A stretch of DNA of 34,841 bases from Actinomycetes bacterium (GTDB lineage Bacteria; Actinomycetota; UBA4738): positions 1 through 34,841 of the forward strand of contig JAJYHN010000183.1 in NCBI GenBank assembly GCA_021784765.1, given 5' to 3'. Below, in pieces: positions 26,859 through 34,841 of this stretch. Under the pieces are notes generated by a model. It ran no database searches and had not been told where the DNA came from. It was given only the letters and a program-made list of their open reading frames with translations. The translations under genes were made by a program, and so were the position numbers. Numbering within the stretch: position 1 is the stretch's first letter; the number at the start of each line of letters is the position of its first letter.

Positions 26859-27917
26859 CTACGGGACGTCGTCCGGACGGCCACCGGCCGCCGGGGGGTG
26901 GGCCGCGCCGTGGCCATTCGACGAGAGCGCGAGCGCGCCGCGAAGGGCCAGGGCGGCGTCCTCCGGCGCGACGGTGTTGATCATCATGCCGCTGCCGAGC
27001 TCGAACCCGGCGGGGGTGGTGAGCTTCGGCAGCAGCCGGACGTGCCAGCGAAACAGCCGGCGGTTCACGTCCTCGGCCGGTCCAGAGTGCACCACCAGGT
27101 TGAAGTCCGGGTCGTCGACGGCAATGCGCAGGGCGTGCAACACGTCCCGCAGAAGCGCGGCGAGGTCCCCGGCATCCTCGTCGGGCAGCTGCCCGAACGA
27201 GGCCTGGTGGAAGGTCGGCACGATCCACGTCTCGAACGGCGTTCCCCCGGCGAACGGTGCGAACGCGGTGAAGCGCCCCCGCTCGGCGATCATCCGCTCG
27301 CCGGCATCCCGCTCGGCCCGCACCAGGTCGTCGTAGAGCCCGCGTCCCTGGTCGTCGAAATACCGGACGGCGGTGTCGAAGGCGCGGAGCCAGGCCGGCG
27401 GATAGACGGGGACGGCGACGATCTGCGAGTGAGCGTGGGTGAGCGAGGTGCCGGCCATCGGCCCGAAGTTCTTGAACACGACGATCGCGCGCGCCCACGG
27501 GCGGCGCCGCAGGTCGCGGTAGCGGTCGCGCCAGGTGAGCAGCACCTCCACGGTGTCGCGCTCCGCCATCTCGTCGAAGCGGGCGTCGTGGCGCTGGGAC
27601 TCGATCACGACCTCGTGCGCCCCGCGGCCGCCCATCTCGCGGAGCATCGTGCGCCCGTTCCGGTGGTTGTGCCCGTTCGCCCCGACGGCCTCGTAGCGGT
27701 TAGGGACCACCCGGACGCGCCAGCGGCCGTCGGGGCCGGATACCCTGGCAAGCTCGGGCGGGGTCATCGACTCGTTGCCGGGGCAGAACGGGCATGCGGG
27801 GTCGTGCGCCGGCAGCTGCGGCCGGGCCGGCCGCTCGGGAAGCTGTGGCCGGGCGGCCCGCCTGGGGGCGAGGATCACCCACTCGTTGGTGGTCGGGTCT
27901 TGCCGGAGGGTGGACAT
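26859..27917 (-). CDS. galT: Galactose-1-phosphate uridylyltransferase
   Basis: LRQDPTTNEWVILAPRRAARP, CPFCPGNE, VFKNFGPMAGTSLTHAHSQIVAVP, FRWHVRLLPKLTTPAGFELGSGMMINTV. Confidence 0.93.
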   Translation of the reverse strand: MSTLRQDPTTNEWVILAPRRAARPQLPERPARPQLPAHDPACPFCPGNESMTPPELARVSGPDGRWRVRVVPNRYEAVGANGHNHRNGRTMLREMGGRGAHEVVIESQRHDARFDEMAERDTVEVLLTWRDRYRDLRRRPWARAIVVFKNFGPMAGTSLTHAHSQIVAVPVYPPAWLRAFDTAVRYFDDQGRGLYDDLVRAERDAGERMIAERGRFTAFAPFAGGTPFETWIVPTFHQASFGQLPDEDAGDLAALLRDVLHALRIAVDDPDFNLVVHSGPAEDVNRRLFRWHVRLLPKLTTPAGFELGSGMMINTVAPEDAALALRGALALSSNGHGAAHPPAAGGRPDDVP

Positions 27918-27961
27918 CGACGCGATCGCTTCGCCGTCACGGACGGGCCTCTCCCCCTCAA

Positions 27962-28016
27962 CTTCGGGCCGGCTGCCCGCGGGATTGAGGAATCCGGCCC
28001 GAATCCCGGCCCGAAG
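27962..28016. repeat. Three-copy inverted/direct repeat cluster upstream of galT
   Basis: CTTCGGGCCGG (27962-27972), CCGGCCCGAA (27994-28003), CCGGCCCGAAG (28006-28016). Confidence 0.7.
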
Positions 28017-28075
28017 GCGGACCGGACCCCGGAGGCCGCCGTGCGGGATCGGCCCCCGGGGTCCCCCGGCCCGGC

Positions 28076-28933
28076 CTACCTGGCGAGCGCCTCCTCGAGA
28101 GCTCGGCGGACCAGCACCTTCGACAGCTCCCGGCGGTACTCGGCGCTGCCGTTGGTGTCGCTCGGGGGGCTCGTTCCCTCCGGGGCGTGGCCGGCGGCGG
28201 CGGCAAGGGCGCCCGGCTCGGCGGCGGCGCCCGCCAGGGCGGCCTCGACGCCCTCCGCACGCATCGGCATGAGCCCCATGTTCGTCAGGCCGATCGCCGC
28301 CCGGGCCACGCTGCCGTTGCTGCGCTCCACCACGGCCGCGACGCCCACGATCGCCCAGTCGATCGCCCGCCGGTGGAACTTCTGGTAGGACCAGCCCGTG
28401 CCGGTCGAGAGCTTCGGAACGCGGACGGCCGTCAGCACGTCCTGCGGTCCGAGGTCGGTTTCGAACAGGCCCTTGAAGAAGTCCCGCGCCGCGACCGTCC
28501 GCTCGCCGGCCGGCCCGCGGACGACCATCTGGGCGTCGAGGGCGAGGAGCACCGTGGGCGGGTCCGAGGCCGGGTCGCCGTGGGCGACCGAGCCGCCGAA
28601 CGTGCCGCGGTGGCGCACCTGCGGGTCGCCGACGTGGCCGGCCGCGTGTGCGACCAGCGGGTTGTGCGTCGCGAGGACCTCGCTCGCGGCAACCTCGGCC
28701 ATCCGGGTCGTCGCACCGATCTCGATCTGATCGCCGGCCTCGCGGACGTAGGCGAGGTCGTCGAGGCGGTCGACGTCGACCAGCACCGACGGGCGGGCCA
28801 GGCGCAGGCGCATCAGCGGCAGCAGCGAGTGGCCGCCGGCCACGAGCTTGGCGTCCTCGCCGTGCTCGCCGAGCAGCGCGACCGCGTGGTCGACGGATTC
28901 GGCGCGCACGTACTCGAACGGGGCCGGGATCAT
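28076..28933 (-). CDS. coxM: CoxM-type FAD-binding subunit of molybdenum hydroxylase
   Basis: [48 protein letters not shown]...RHRGTFGGSVAHGDPASDPP; ATG overlaps the coxL stop (ATGA). Confidence 0.93.
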   Translation of the reverse strand: MIPAPFEYVRAESVDHAVALLGEHGEDAKLVAGGHSLLPLMRLRLARPSVLVDVDRLDDLAYVREAGDQIEIGATTRMAEVAASEVLATHNPLVAHAAGHVGDPQVRHRGTFGGSVAHGDPASDPPTVLLALDAQMVVRGPAGERTVAARDFFKGLFETDLGPQDVLTAVRVPKLSTGTGWSYQKFHRRAIDWAIVGVAAVVERSNGSVARAAIGLTNMGLMPMRAEGVEAALAGAAAEPGALAAAAGHAPEGTSPPSDTNGSAEYRRELSKVLVRRALEEALAR

Positions 28934-31302
28934 GCGGCACCTCCCTTGGCCTGCTGGATGGCTCTCCACACGCGCTCGGGGGTCGCCGGCCGCGCCATCT
29001 CGGTGACCCCGAGGTGGGAGAGCGCGTCGACCACCGCGTTGATGACCGCCGGCGGCGAGGCGATCGTGCCGGTCTCGCCGACGCCCTTCACGCCGAGCTC
29101 GTTCGTCGTCGACGGCGTGACGGTCTTGTCGATCCGGATCGAGGGCACGTCGGAGGCGGCCGGCACCTCGTAGTTGGTGAGCGAGCTCGTGAGCAGGTCG
29201 CCGTTCTCGTCGTAGACGGCCTCCTCGAAGAGCGCCTCGGCGATCCCCTGGATCACGCCGCCGGCGACCTGGCCGTCGACGATCTGCGGGTTGATGATCG
29301 TGCCGACGTCGTCGACGGCCGCATAGCGCAGCACGTCGACCTGGCCGGTCTCGGTGTCGACCTCGACCGCGCAGATGTGGGCCCCGTAGGGATAGACGAA
29401 GTTCTCGGGGTCGTAGACGGCGCTCGCGTCGAGCTCCGGCTCCACGCCCTCGGGCAGGTTGTGCGCCGTCCAGGCCGAGAAGGCGACCTCGGGGATCGTC
29501 CTCGCCCGGTCCGGGGCCCCCTTCACCGAGAACCTGCCCCGCACGTACTCGAGGTCGTCCTCGGACACCTCGAGCTCGTGGGCCGCGATCTTTCGCGCCT
29601 TCTCGACGATCCGGTCGGCCGCTCGGTGCACCGCGACGCCGCCCACCGAGAGGCTCCGGCTGCCGTAGGTGTCCATGCCGAGCGGCGCGAGCGCCGTGTC
29701 GCCGTGCACGACCTCGATGTCGTCCACCGGGATGCCGAGGTCGTCGGACAGGATCTGGGAGAACGTCGTCGCGTGGCCCTGCCCGTGCGGGGACACGCCG
29801 ACGAACGCCGTCACCTTGCCGGTCGGCAGCACGCGGATCCGCGCGGCGTCCCATCCGCCGGCCGCGTACTTCAGGCTCCCGAGAACGCGGGACGGCGCCA
29901 GGCCGCACATCTCGATGTAGGTCGAGAACCCGATGCCGATCTGCTTCGCGTCGCCGCGCTCGCGGCGGGCCCGCTGCTCGGCCCGCAGCTCCTCGTAGCC
30001 GACGAGCTCGAGGGCCTTGTCGAGCGTCCCGTTGTAGTGGCCCGAGTCGACGGTGAGCCCGCCGGGAGACGGGATCGGGCCGTCGGACTCGGGGAGGAAG
30101 TTCATCCGGCGGATCTCGACCGGGTCCCTGCCCACCCGCCGCGCGAGCGCGTCGATCGCCCGCTCGATCGCGTAGGTCGCCTCGGGACGGCCGGCGCCCC
30201 GGTAGGCGTCGGTCGGCGTGGTGTTCGTGAACACCCCCGTGCACTCGAAGTGATACGCCTCGCCGCCGTAGGGACCGCAGAACAGGAACGCGCCGAGCAG
30301 GGGCACGCCCGGCCCCACCAGCAGCAGGTAGGCGCCCATGTTCGCAATCAGCCTGGTGCGGTACCCGCGGATCCTGCCATCCTCGTCGGCCGCGAGCTCG
30401 ATCTCCTGGATCTGGTCGCGGGCGTGGTGGGTCGTGAGGACGTCGCTCGACCGGTCACCGGTCCACTTGACCGGGCGGCCGGTCCGCCTGGCGAGCACCA
30501 GCGCCAGCGACTCCTCGGGGGAGACGCGGATCTTCGAGCCGAAGCCCCCGCCGACGTTCGGCGCCCGGACCCGCAGCTTGGACTCCGGGATGCCGAGCAC
30601 GAACGCGGCCAGGACGACCCGCACGATGTGGGGGATCTGGGTCGAGGTCGTGAGCGTGTACTCGCCCATCGCCGGCGCGTACTCGGCGAGGAGGGCCCGA
30701 GGCTCCATCGCGGCGGGGATCTGCCGCTGGACCACGTACCGCTCCTTCACCACGACCGGCGCCGTGGCGAACACCGCGTCGACGTCGCCGTTGGTGAGCG
30801 TCCACGTGTACGAGGCGTTCGTGCCGAGGTCCGCGTGGACGAGGTCGGCCCCGTCCTTCAGCGCTTCCTCCATGTCCAGGACCACCGGCAGCGGGTCGTA
30901 CTCGGCGACGACGGCCTCAGCGCCGTCCTCCGCGGCCGCCCGGGATTCGGCGAGCACGACGGCCACGCCCTCGCCCTGGAACCGGACCTCGTCGGTCGCG
31001 AGCGGGTACATCGGGGGGTTCTTCAGATCGTCGGTGACCGGCCAGGCGGTGGGAAGGGGACCGGCCCACTCGCCCGCGAGGTCCCGGCCGCCGAACGCCG
31101 CCACGACGCCCGGGACCTGCAGCGCCGGTGAGACGTCGACGCTCGTGATCCTCGCGTGCGCGAAGGGGCTGAGGACAAGCTTCATCCACAGCATGCCGGG
31201 GGCGGCGAGGTCGTCGGAGTACCGCGCCTGCCCCGTGATGAGCTCCGGGTCCTCCTTGCGGCGGACCTCGGTGCCGACGACGCGCTCTGCGGTCTGCGCC
31301 AT
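28930..31302 (-). CDS. coxL: CoxL-like molybdenum hydroxylase large subunit, form II type (AYRGAGR)
   Basis: [44 protein letters not shown] (30187-30207 encodes AYRGAGR), [22 protein letters not shown]. Confidence 0.93.
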   Translation of the reverse strand: MAQTAERVVGTEVRRKEDPELITGQARYSDDLAAPGMLWMKLVLSPFAHARITSVDVSPALQVPGVVAAFGGRDLAGEWAGPLPTAWPVTDDLKNPPMYPLATDEVRFQGEGVAVVLAESRAAAEDGAEAVVAEYDPLPVVLDMEEALKDGADLVHADLGTNASYTWTLTNGDVDAVFATAPVVVKERYVVQRQIPAAMEPRALLAEYAPAMGEYTLTTSTQIPHIVRVVLAAFVLGIPESKLRVRAPNVGGGFGSKIRVSPEESLALVLARRTGRPVKWTGDRSSDVLTTHHARDQIQEIELAADEDGRIRGYRTRLIANMGAYLLLVGPGVPLLGAFLFCGPYGGEAYHFECTGVFTNTTPTDAYRGAGRPEATYAIERAIDALARRVGRDPVEIRRMNFLPESDGPIPSPGGLTVDSGHYNGTLDKALELVGYEELRAEQRARRERGDAKQIGIGFSTYIEMCGLAPSRVLGSLKYAAGGWDAARIRVLPTGKVTAFVGVSPHGQGHATTFSQILSDDLGIPVDDIEVVHGDTALAPLGMDTYGSRSLSVGGVAVHRAADRIVEKARKIAAHELEVSEDDLEYVRGRFSVKGAPDRARTIPEVAFSAWTAHNLPEGVEPELDASAVYDPENFVYPYGAHICAVEVDTETGQVDVLRYAAVDDVGTIINPQIVDGQVAGGVIQGIAEALFEEAVYDENGDLLTSSLTNYEVPAASDVPSIRIDKTVTPSTTNELGVKGVGETGTIASPPAVINAVVDALSHLGVTEMARPATPERVWRAIQQAKGGAA

Positions 31303-31314
31303 GCCCGCCTCCTC

Positions 31315-31797
31315 TCAGGCCGAGGCCGGCGCGCCGTGCATCTCCTGCGATGCGGCGACGACGGCCTTCACGATGTTCTGGTAGCCGGTGCAGCGGCAGA
31401 GGTTGCCCTCGAGGCCGATCCGCACCTCCTCCTCGGCGAGCGGGTGTCCGGCCTCGCGGATCAGGCTGTCGGAGGCCATGATCATGCCCGGCGTGCAGTA
31501 GCCGCACTGCAGGCCGTGGTGCTCGTGGAACGCCCGCTGCAGCGGGTGCAGCTCGCCGTCCGAGGCCATGCCCTCGATGGTGGTGACCTCGCGGCCGTCG
31601 GCCTGGGCGGCGAGCATCGTGCAGGACTTCACCGACTGCCCGTCCACGTGCACGGTGCAGGCGCCGCACGTGGAGGTGTCGCAGCCGACGTTGGTGCCGG
31701 TGAGCCCGAGCGTCTCGCGCAGGAAGTAGACGAGCAGCGTCCTCGGCTCGACGTCGGCCTCGCGACGGGTCCCGTTGACCGTGACGGACACGTGCAC
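31315..31797 (-). CDS. coxS: CoxS-type [2Fe-2S] subunit
   Basis: [23 protein letters not shown] and [13 protein letters not shown]...[19 protein letters not shown]. Confidence 0.95.
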   Translation of the reverse strand: MHVSVTVNGTRREADVEPRTLLVYFLRETLGLTGTNVGCDTSTCGACTVHVDGQSVKSCTMLAAQADGREVTTIEGMASDGELHPLQRAFHEHHGLQCGYCTPGMIMASDSLIREAGHPLAEEEVRIGLEGNLCRCTGYQNIVKAVVAASQEMHGAPASA

Positions 31798-31888
31798 GGA
31801 CGTCCCCCCTTTCCGTTTCCGTCGGAGCGGAATCTGGCAGGGCCGAAGTGTATGCCGAGCGGGGGAGTTGTGGGAAGCGAGCGGGAGC

Positions 31889-33196
31889 TCAGCTGACGCT
31901 CGGGCTGAGCGGGACCAGGGCGGGGGCGGGGCTTGGGGGTTGGACGTTCCACTGAAGGACGGTCGGGCGGCAGCCGGTGAGCCGGGGCAGGTCGGCGGTG
32001 GAGAAGACGCTGACGAGGTCGATGTTTCCGCCGGGGAAGGTCTCGGTGACGACGGTGTCCCCGGCGATGTAGACGTGGTTGGCGATGCTGACCGCGACGC
32101 CCGTGCGGATGTCGGCGAGCACCCCGGAGCCCGGGCCGCCGTTCTGGTACCAGCCGGCGAACCCGTTGTCGGACAGGTACGGCCAGTCCTCGAGGTAGGT
32201 GTTGGTCGCCTGCAAGAGGGCTCCTGGCCTTGTCGCCGCCTGCGCCTCGATCGTCTGGAAGTCCTCGGTGTTCCAGAGCGTCCCCGCGGGGGTCACCGAG
32301 AGCACCCGGGGGTTCTCGACCTGCCCGAGCCCCGCGGGTAGCGGCACCCGCTGCAGCGTGTGCAGGTCGAGGGCGACCAGGGAGTAGCCCTGGGGGGACT
32401 GCCAGTCCCCCGAGGGGTTGTCGACGAGAAGGAGCCGGCCGTCCGCGATCTCGGGAAAGGCGATGTCTCGCCAGGGCACCAGCCGGTTCACCCGGGTGCG
32501 CACGTCCACCACGTGCACCTCGAGGCTCCGGTCGGGCCGGGACTGCGTCCAGGCCACGTAGCCGTCCCCCGCGGAGGGCGTGATCGCCATCAGCTCCTGG
32601 GCGATCCCGGGGTTCGCCCGGCCGATCACCCAGGACCGCCGGGTGCGCAGGTTCACCTCGACCATCCACCACCTGGTGGGGAAGTCCCCGCCGAAGACGC
32701 CGACCCGGAAGATCACGTAGCCGTCGGTCTCGGCCACCTCCTGGACGAACGTGCCGTCGTTCCGGTGGCGGTAGGAGTACAGCGGTACGATGCGGTCGGA
32801 TCCCGGCCGAAGAAGTCCGAGCCCGTGCCCGTTCGCAGACATGGTGGTGACGAGCATCATGCCGTCGGGAAGGATCCCGTTGAACCCTCCCTCCGCTTGC
32901 CCGCCGGAGGTCCCGGCAGGCCAGTGCACCCGGGTGCGGACGAGCAGGGCGCGCAGCGACGCGGGGACCCGCCGCAGCATGCAGAAGCCCTCAAGCGTTA
33001 CGCCAGGCACTCGCGACGGCGAGGGGGCCGGGGTGGGCGAGCGCGAGGGGACAGGGTGGGCGGCATGGGTCGCCGAGACGCACCCGCTGGCGAGCACCAG
33101 CACGCTCGCTAGAGCTGGAGAGAGCCACCTTCGCCAGGCCCGAAGCGTGGCGGAGGCGCCCGCCCGGCCACCTCCGCCGCTCGTCACTTTCCGCAC
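31889..33196 (-). CDS. Secreted lipoprotein, probable beta-propeller-like repeats
   Basis: GTG start; lipobox VLVLASGC, Pro/Ser-rich linker, then blocks such as [24 protein letters not shown] and [30 protein letters not shown]. Confidence 0.75.
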   Translation of the reverse strand: MRKVTSGGGGRAGASATLRAWRRWLSPALASVLVLASGCVSATHAAHPVPSRSPTPAPSPSRVPGVTLEGFCMLRRVPASLRALLVRTRVHWPAGTSGGQAEGGFNGILPDGMMLVTTMSANGHGLGLLRPGSDRIVPLYSYRHRNDGTFVQEVAETDGYVIFRVGVFGGDFPTRWWMVEVNLRTRRSWVIGRANPGIAQELMAITPSAGDGYVAWTQSRPDRSLEVHVVDVRTRVNRLVPWRDIAFPEIADGRLLLVDNPSGDWQSPQGYSLVALDLHTLQRVPLPAGLGQVENPRVLSVTPAGTLWNTEDFQTIEAQAATRPGALLQATNTYLEDWPYLSDNGFAGWYQNGGPGSGVLADIRTGVAVSIANHVYIAGDTVVTETFPGGNIDLVSVFSTADLPRLTGCRPTVLQWNVQPPSPAPALVPLSPSVS

Positions 33197-33224
33197 CGTG
33201 TCCCTCTGACTTCTAGCCTAGCCG

Positions 33225-33242
33225 CAATACCGTTTACTTAGG
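33225..33242. mobile_element. Candidate terminal inverted repeat at the left end of the IS4-family element
   Basis: CAATACCGTTTACTTAGG, an AT-richer segment between the lipoprotein start and the transposase 3' end; the partner repeat would lie beyond 34841. Confidence 0.35.
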
Positions 33243-33404
33243 TTCTTGGGGGATCGGGTGGACCTGTTCCTCCGCCTCGACCTCGAGCAGGTCGATCCCG
33301 TTGGAGGTGGACGAGCAGTTGTCGGGCCCGGACCGGGCGGGGCTCAGTGAGGGCTCGCTCCAGCACCGCCCACGCCGCCGGTCGGCTCGCCCCGTCGGTG
33401 GCGC

Positions 33405-34821
33405 TCACGGCTCGGTGACCTCGGCGGAGTGAACCCGCACGGCCTCGGCGGGGGTTCGGGTCGGCTGGGGCCAGGTTCGGTGCTCGGATCGCTTCACCCC
33501 GAAGTTCGACATCTTGCGCCTGACCACGTGGGGGTTGGTCCGCCGCCGGCGGGGCGGGAGCACCTCGTGAAGGATCTCCTCGCGGGCCTTCTCATGGGCG
33601 GCGACGAGGACATCAGGGGGAAAAGCCCGGGTGGCTGGCCGTGGTGCGCCGCGCCACCCGGAGGCTGCGGGTGAAGCTCAGCCGGTCCGGGTCGGTGTCG
33701 GCATCCAATGCCACGGCGTGCATCAGCCAGCGGATGGCGTAGTGCACGCACAGGTAGCCGAAGAGTTCCTGGCGGACCCCGTCGGGGCCCTTGGACCGCA
33801 GCACCAGCCGGGGGCCGCGCTGGTGGGTCTTCAGCTCGTCGAGCATGGTCTCGAACTCCCAGCGCTCGGCGTAGCGGGCGGCGAGCTCGGCGGCGGGCGC
33901 GGCGGCGGGGTCCAAGATCGTGGTGAGCAGCCGGTAGCGCGTTTCCCCTGGTCGGCCCGGGTCCTCCAGGTGGTATTCGATCACCCGCACCGGGACGGCG
34001 TCGCCCTGGCGGGTGGAGCCCGAGGTCCCATGCAGCCTCGACAGGAAGGAGCCGTCCTCCAGGCGTTCCTCGACGGGGAGCTTGTGGTTGGACCTCGTCC
34101 GCCACAACAGCTCGGCTCCGGTGGCACGGGCCTCCTGCCACAGGGCGAAGCTGTAGAAGCCCCGGTCGGCCAGGCACAGGGTCCCCGGACCCAGGGAGCC
34201 GACCACCCTCGCGGCCAGGCGCTGCTCGGCCGTGCGGCACGGCCCCACCGCGACCTCGACCAGGGCGTGGGTGCCGCACTCGGCCACCCCGACCAGGCGC
34301 ACCTGAGGGAAGGCTCCCTGCCCCGAGCCCCGTCCCGAGCCGGGCCGGCCGAACGCTCGGTCGTTGGCCGGGGTGTCGGCGACGTCCACGCAGGTCCCGT
34401 CGATGCTCATGAGCCGCCAGCCCCGGTACCACGCTCCCTTGGTGGCCGGGGTCGCCAGCGGGTGAGCCACCGCGTCGAACAGGGCCTCCACGGGCTCGGG
34501 GCCGAGGCGAGCCCGGGCCTTGAACAGCGCGGCCTTGGTGGGCACGTTCCAGGCTCGGGCCCATCCCGAGGTCCACGACAGCCCCTCGACCAGGTTGCGC
34601 ATGACCTCTTCGTAGGAGGCCTGGGAGAACAACGCCAGGGCCAGCACGTAGTACACGACCACCCGCGCGGGCAACAGGCGACGACGGATCTCGGTGCGGC
34701 CCGCCTCGGCCACCACCCGATCCACCAACTCGGGTGGGAACACCCGGCTCAGCACGCCGATCGAGATGTGGTCCGACAGCCGCTGGTCGGTCTCCGGCTT
34801 CACCCATCCCGCACGAGGCAC
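33405..34821 (-). mobile_element. IS4-family DDE transposase; full length requires +1 frameshift at 33613-33615
   Basis: DDE features MSIDGTCVDVADTP, LADRGFYSF, YAERWEFETMLDELK (Y-2-R-3-E-6-K signature). ORF 33613-34821 ends ...TTASHPGFSP*, and the +1 frame continues DVLVAAHEKAREEILHEVLPPRRRRTNPHVVRRKMSNFGVKRSEHRTW... to a stop at 33405-33407. Confidence 0.9.
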
Positions 34822-34841
34822 GCTGCGCAGAATAACATGCC

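Noticed and set aside
33494-34807. Alternate 437-aa frame as the transposase
   Set aside because: Lacks DDE motifs; the correct N-part is 33613-34821 and the conserved C-part lies in a third frame.
1-34841. tRNA, rRNA or CRISPR features
   Set aside because: No T-loop/acceptor pattern, rRNA core or regularly spaced repeats were seen by eye; a tRNAscan/CRISPR search would be needed to be certain.

Overview
High-GC, probably actinobacterial chromosomal window with about 24 protein-coding loci. No tRNA, rRNA or CRISPR array was seen. Left to right: two tandem minus-strand sensor histidine kinases sharing a membrane N-domain (the first runs off the left edge and is missing from the ORF track); a permease / GntR-UTRA regulator / dimethylglycine-dehydrogenase-like catabolic locus with candidate operators; a decaying minus-strand cluster (a frameshifted and internally deleted paralog, its intact sister, and a YCF48/BNR-like lipoprotein split by one in-frame TAG); a choline-kinase-like gene; a GNAT acetyltransferase; lhr helicase; a glycosyltransferase; an apparent 8-codon remnant of a Nei2-type DNA glycosylase abutting an AlkA-like glycosylase; pheA; a CPBP protease-like gene; a natural fusion of a luciferase-like (LLM, possibly F420-dependent) domain to a UbiA prenyltransferase; a UbiE/MenG methyltransferase; and a cox-type locus (CoxG, small ORF, CoxE, CoxD, CoxM, form-II-type CoxL, CoxS) with an embedded metallopeptidase and galT. 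At the right edge, an IS4-family transposase needs a +1 shift at TCC CCC TGA to regain its conserved C-terminus. The best candidates for something undescribed are the LLM-UbiA fusion next to menaquinone-type genes and coxG, the IS4 +1 frameshift site, the Nei2 remnant, and the GntR operator/inverted-repeat layout. All homology calls come from reading motifs by eye; no database search was run.
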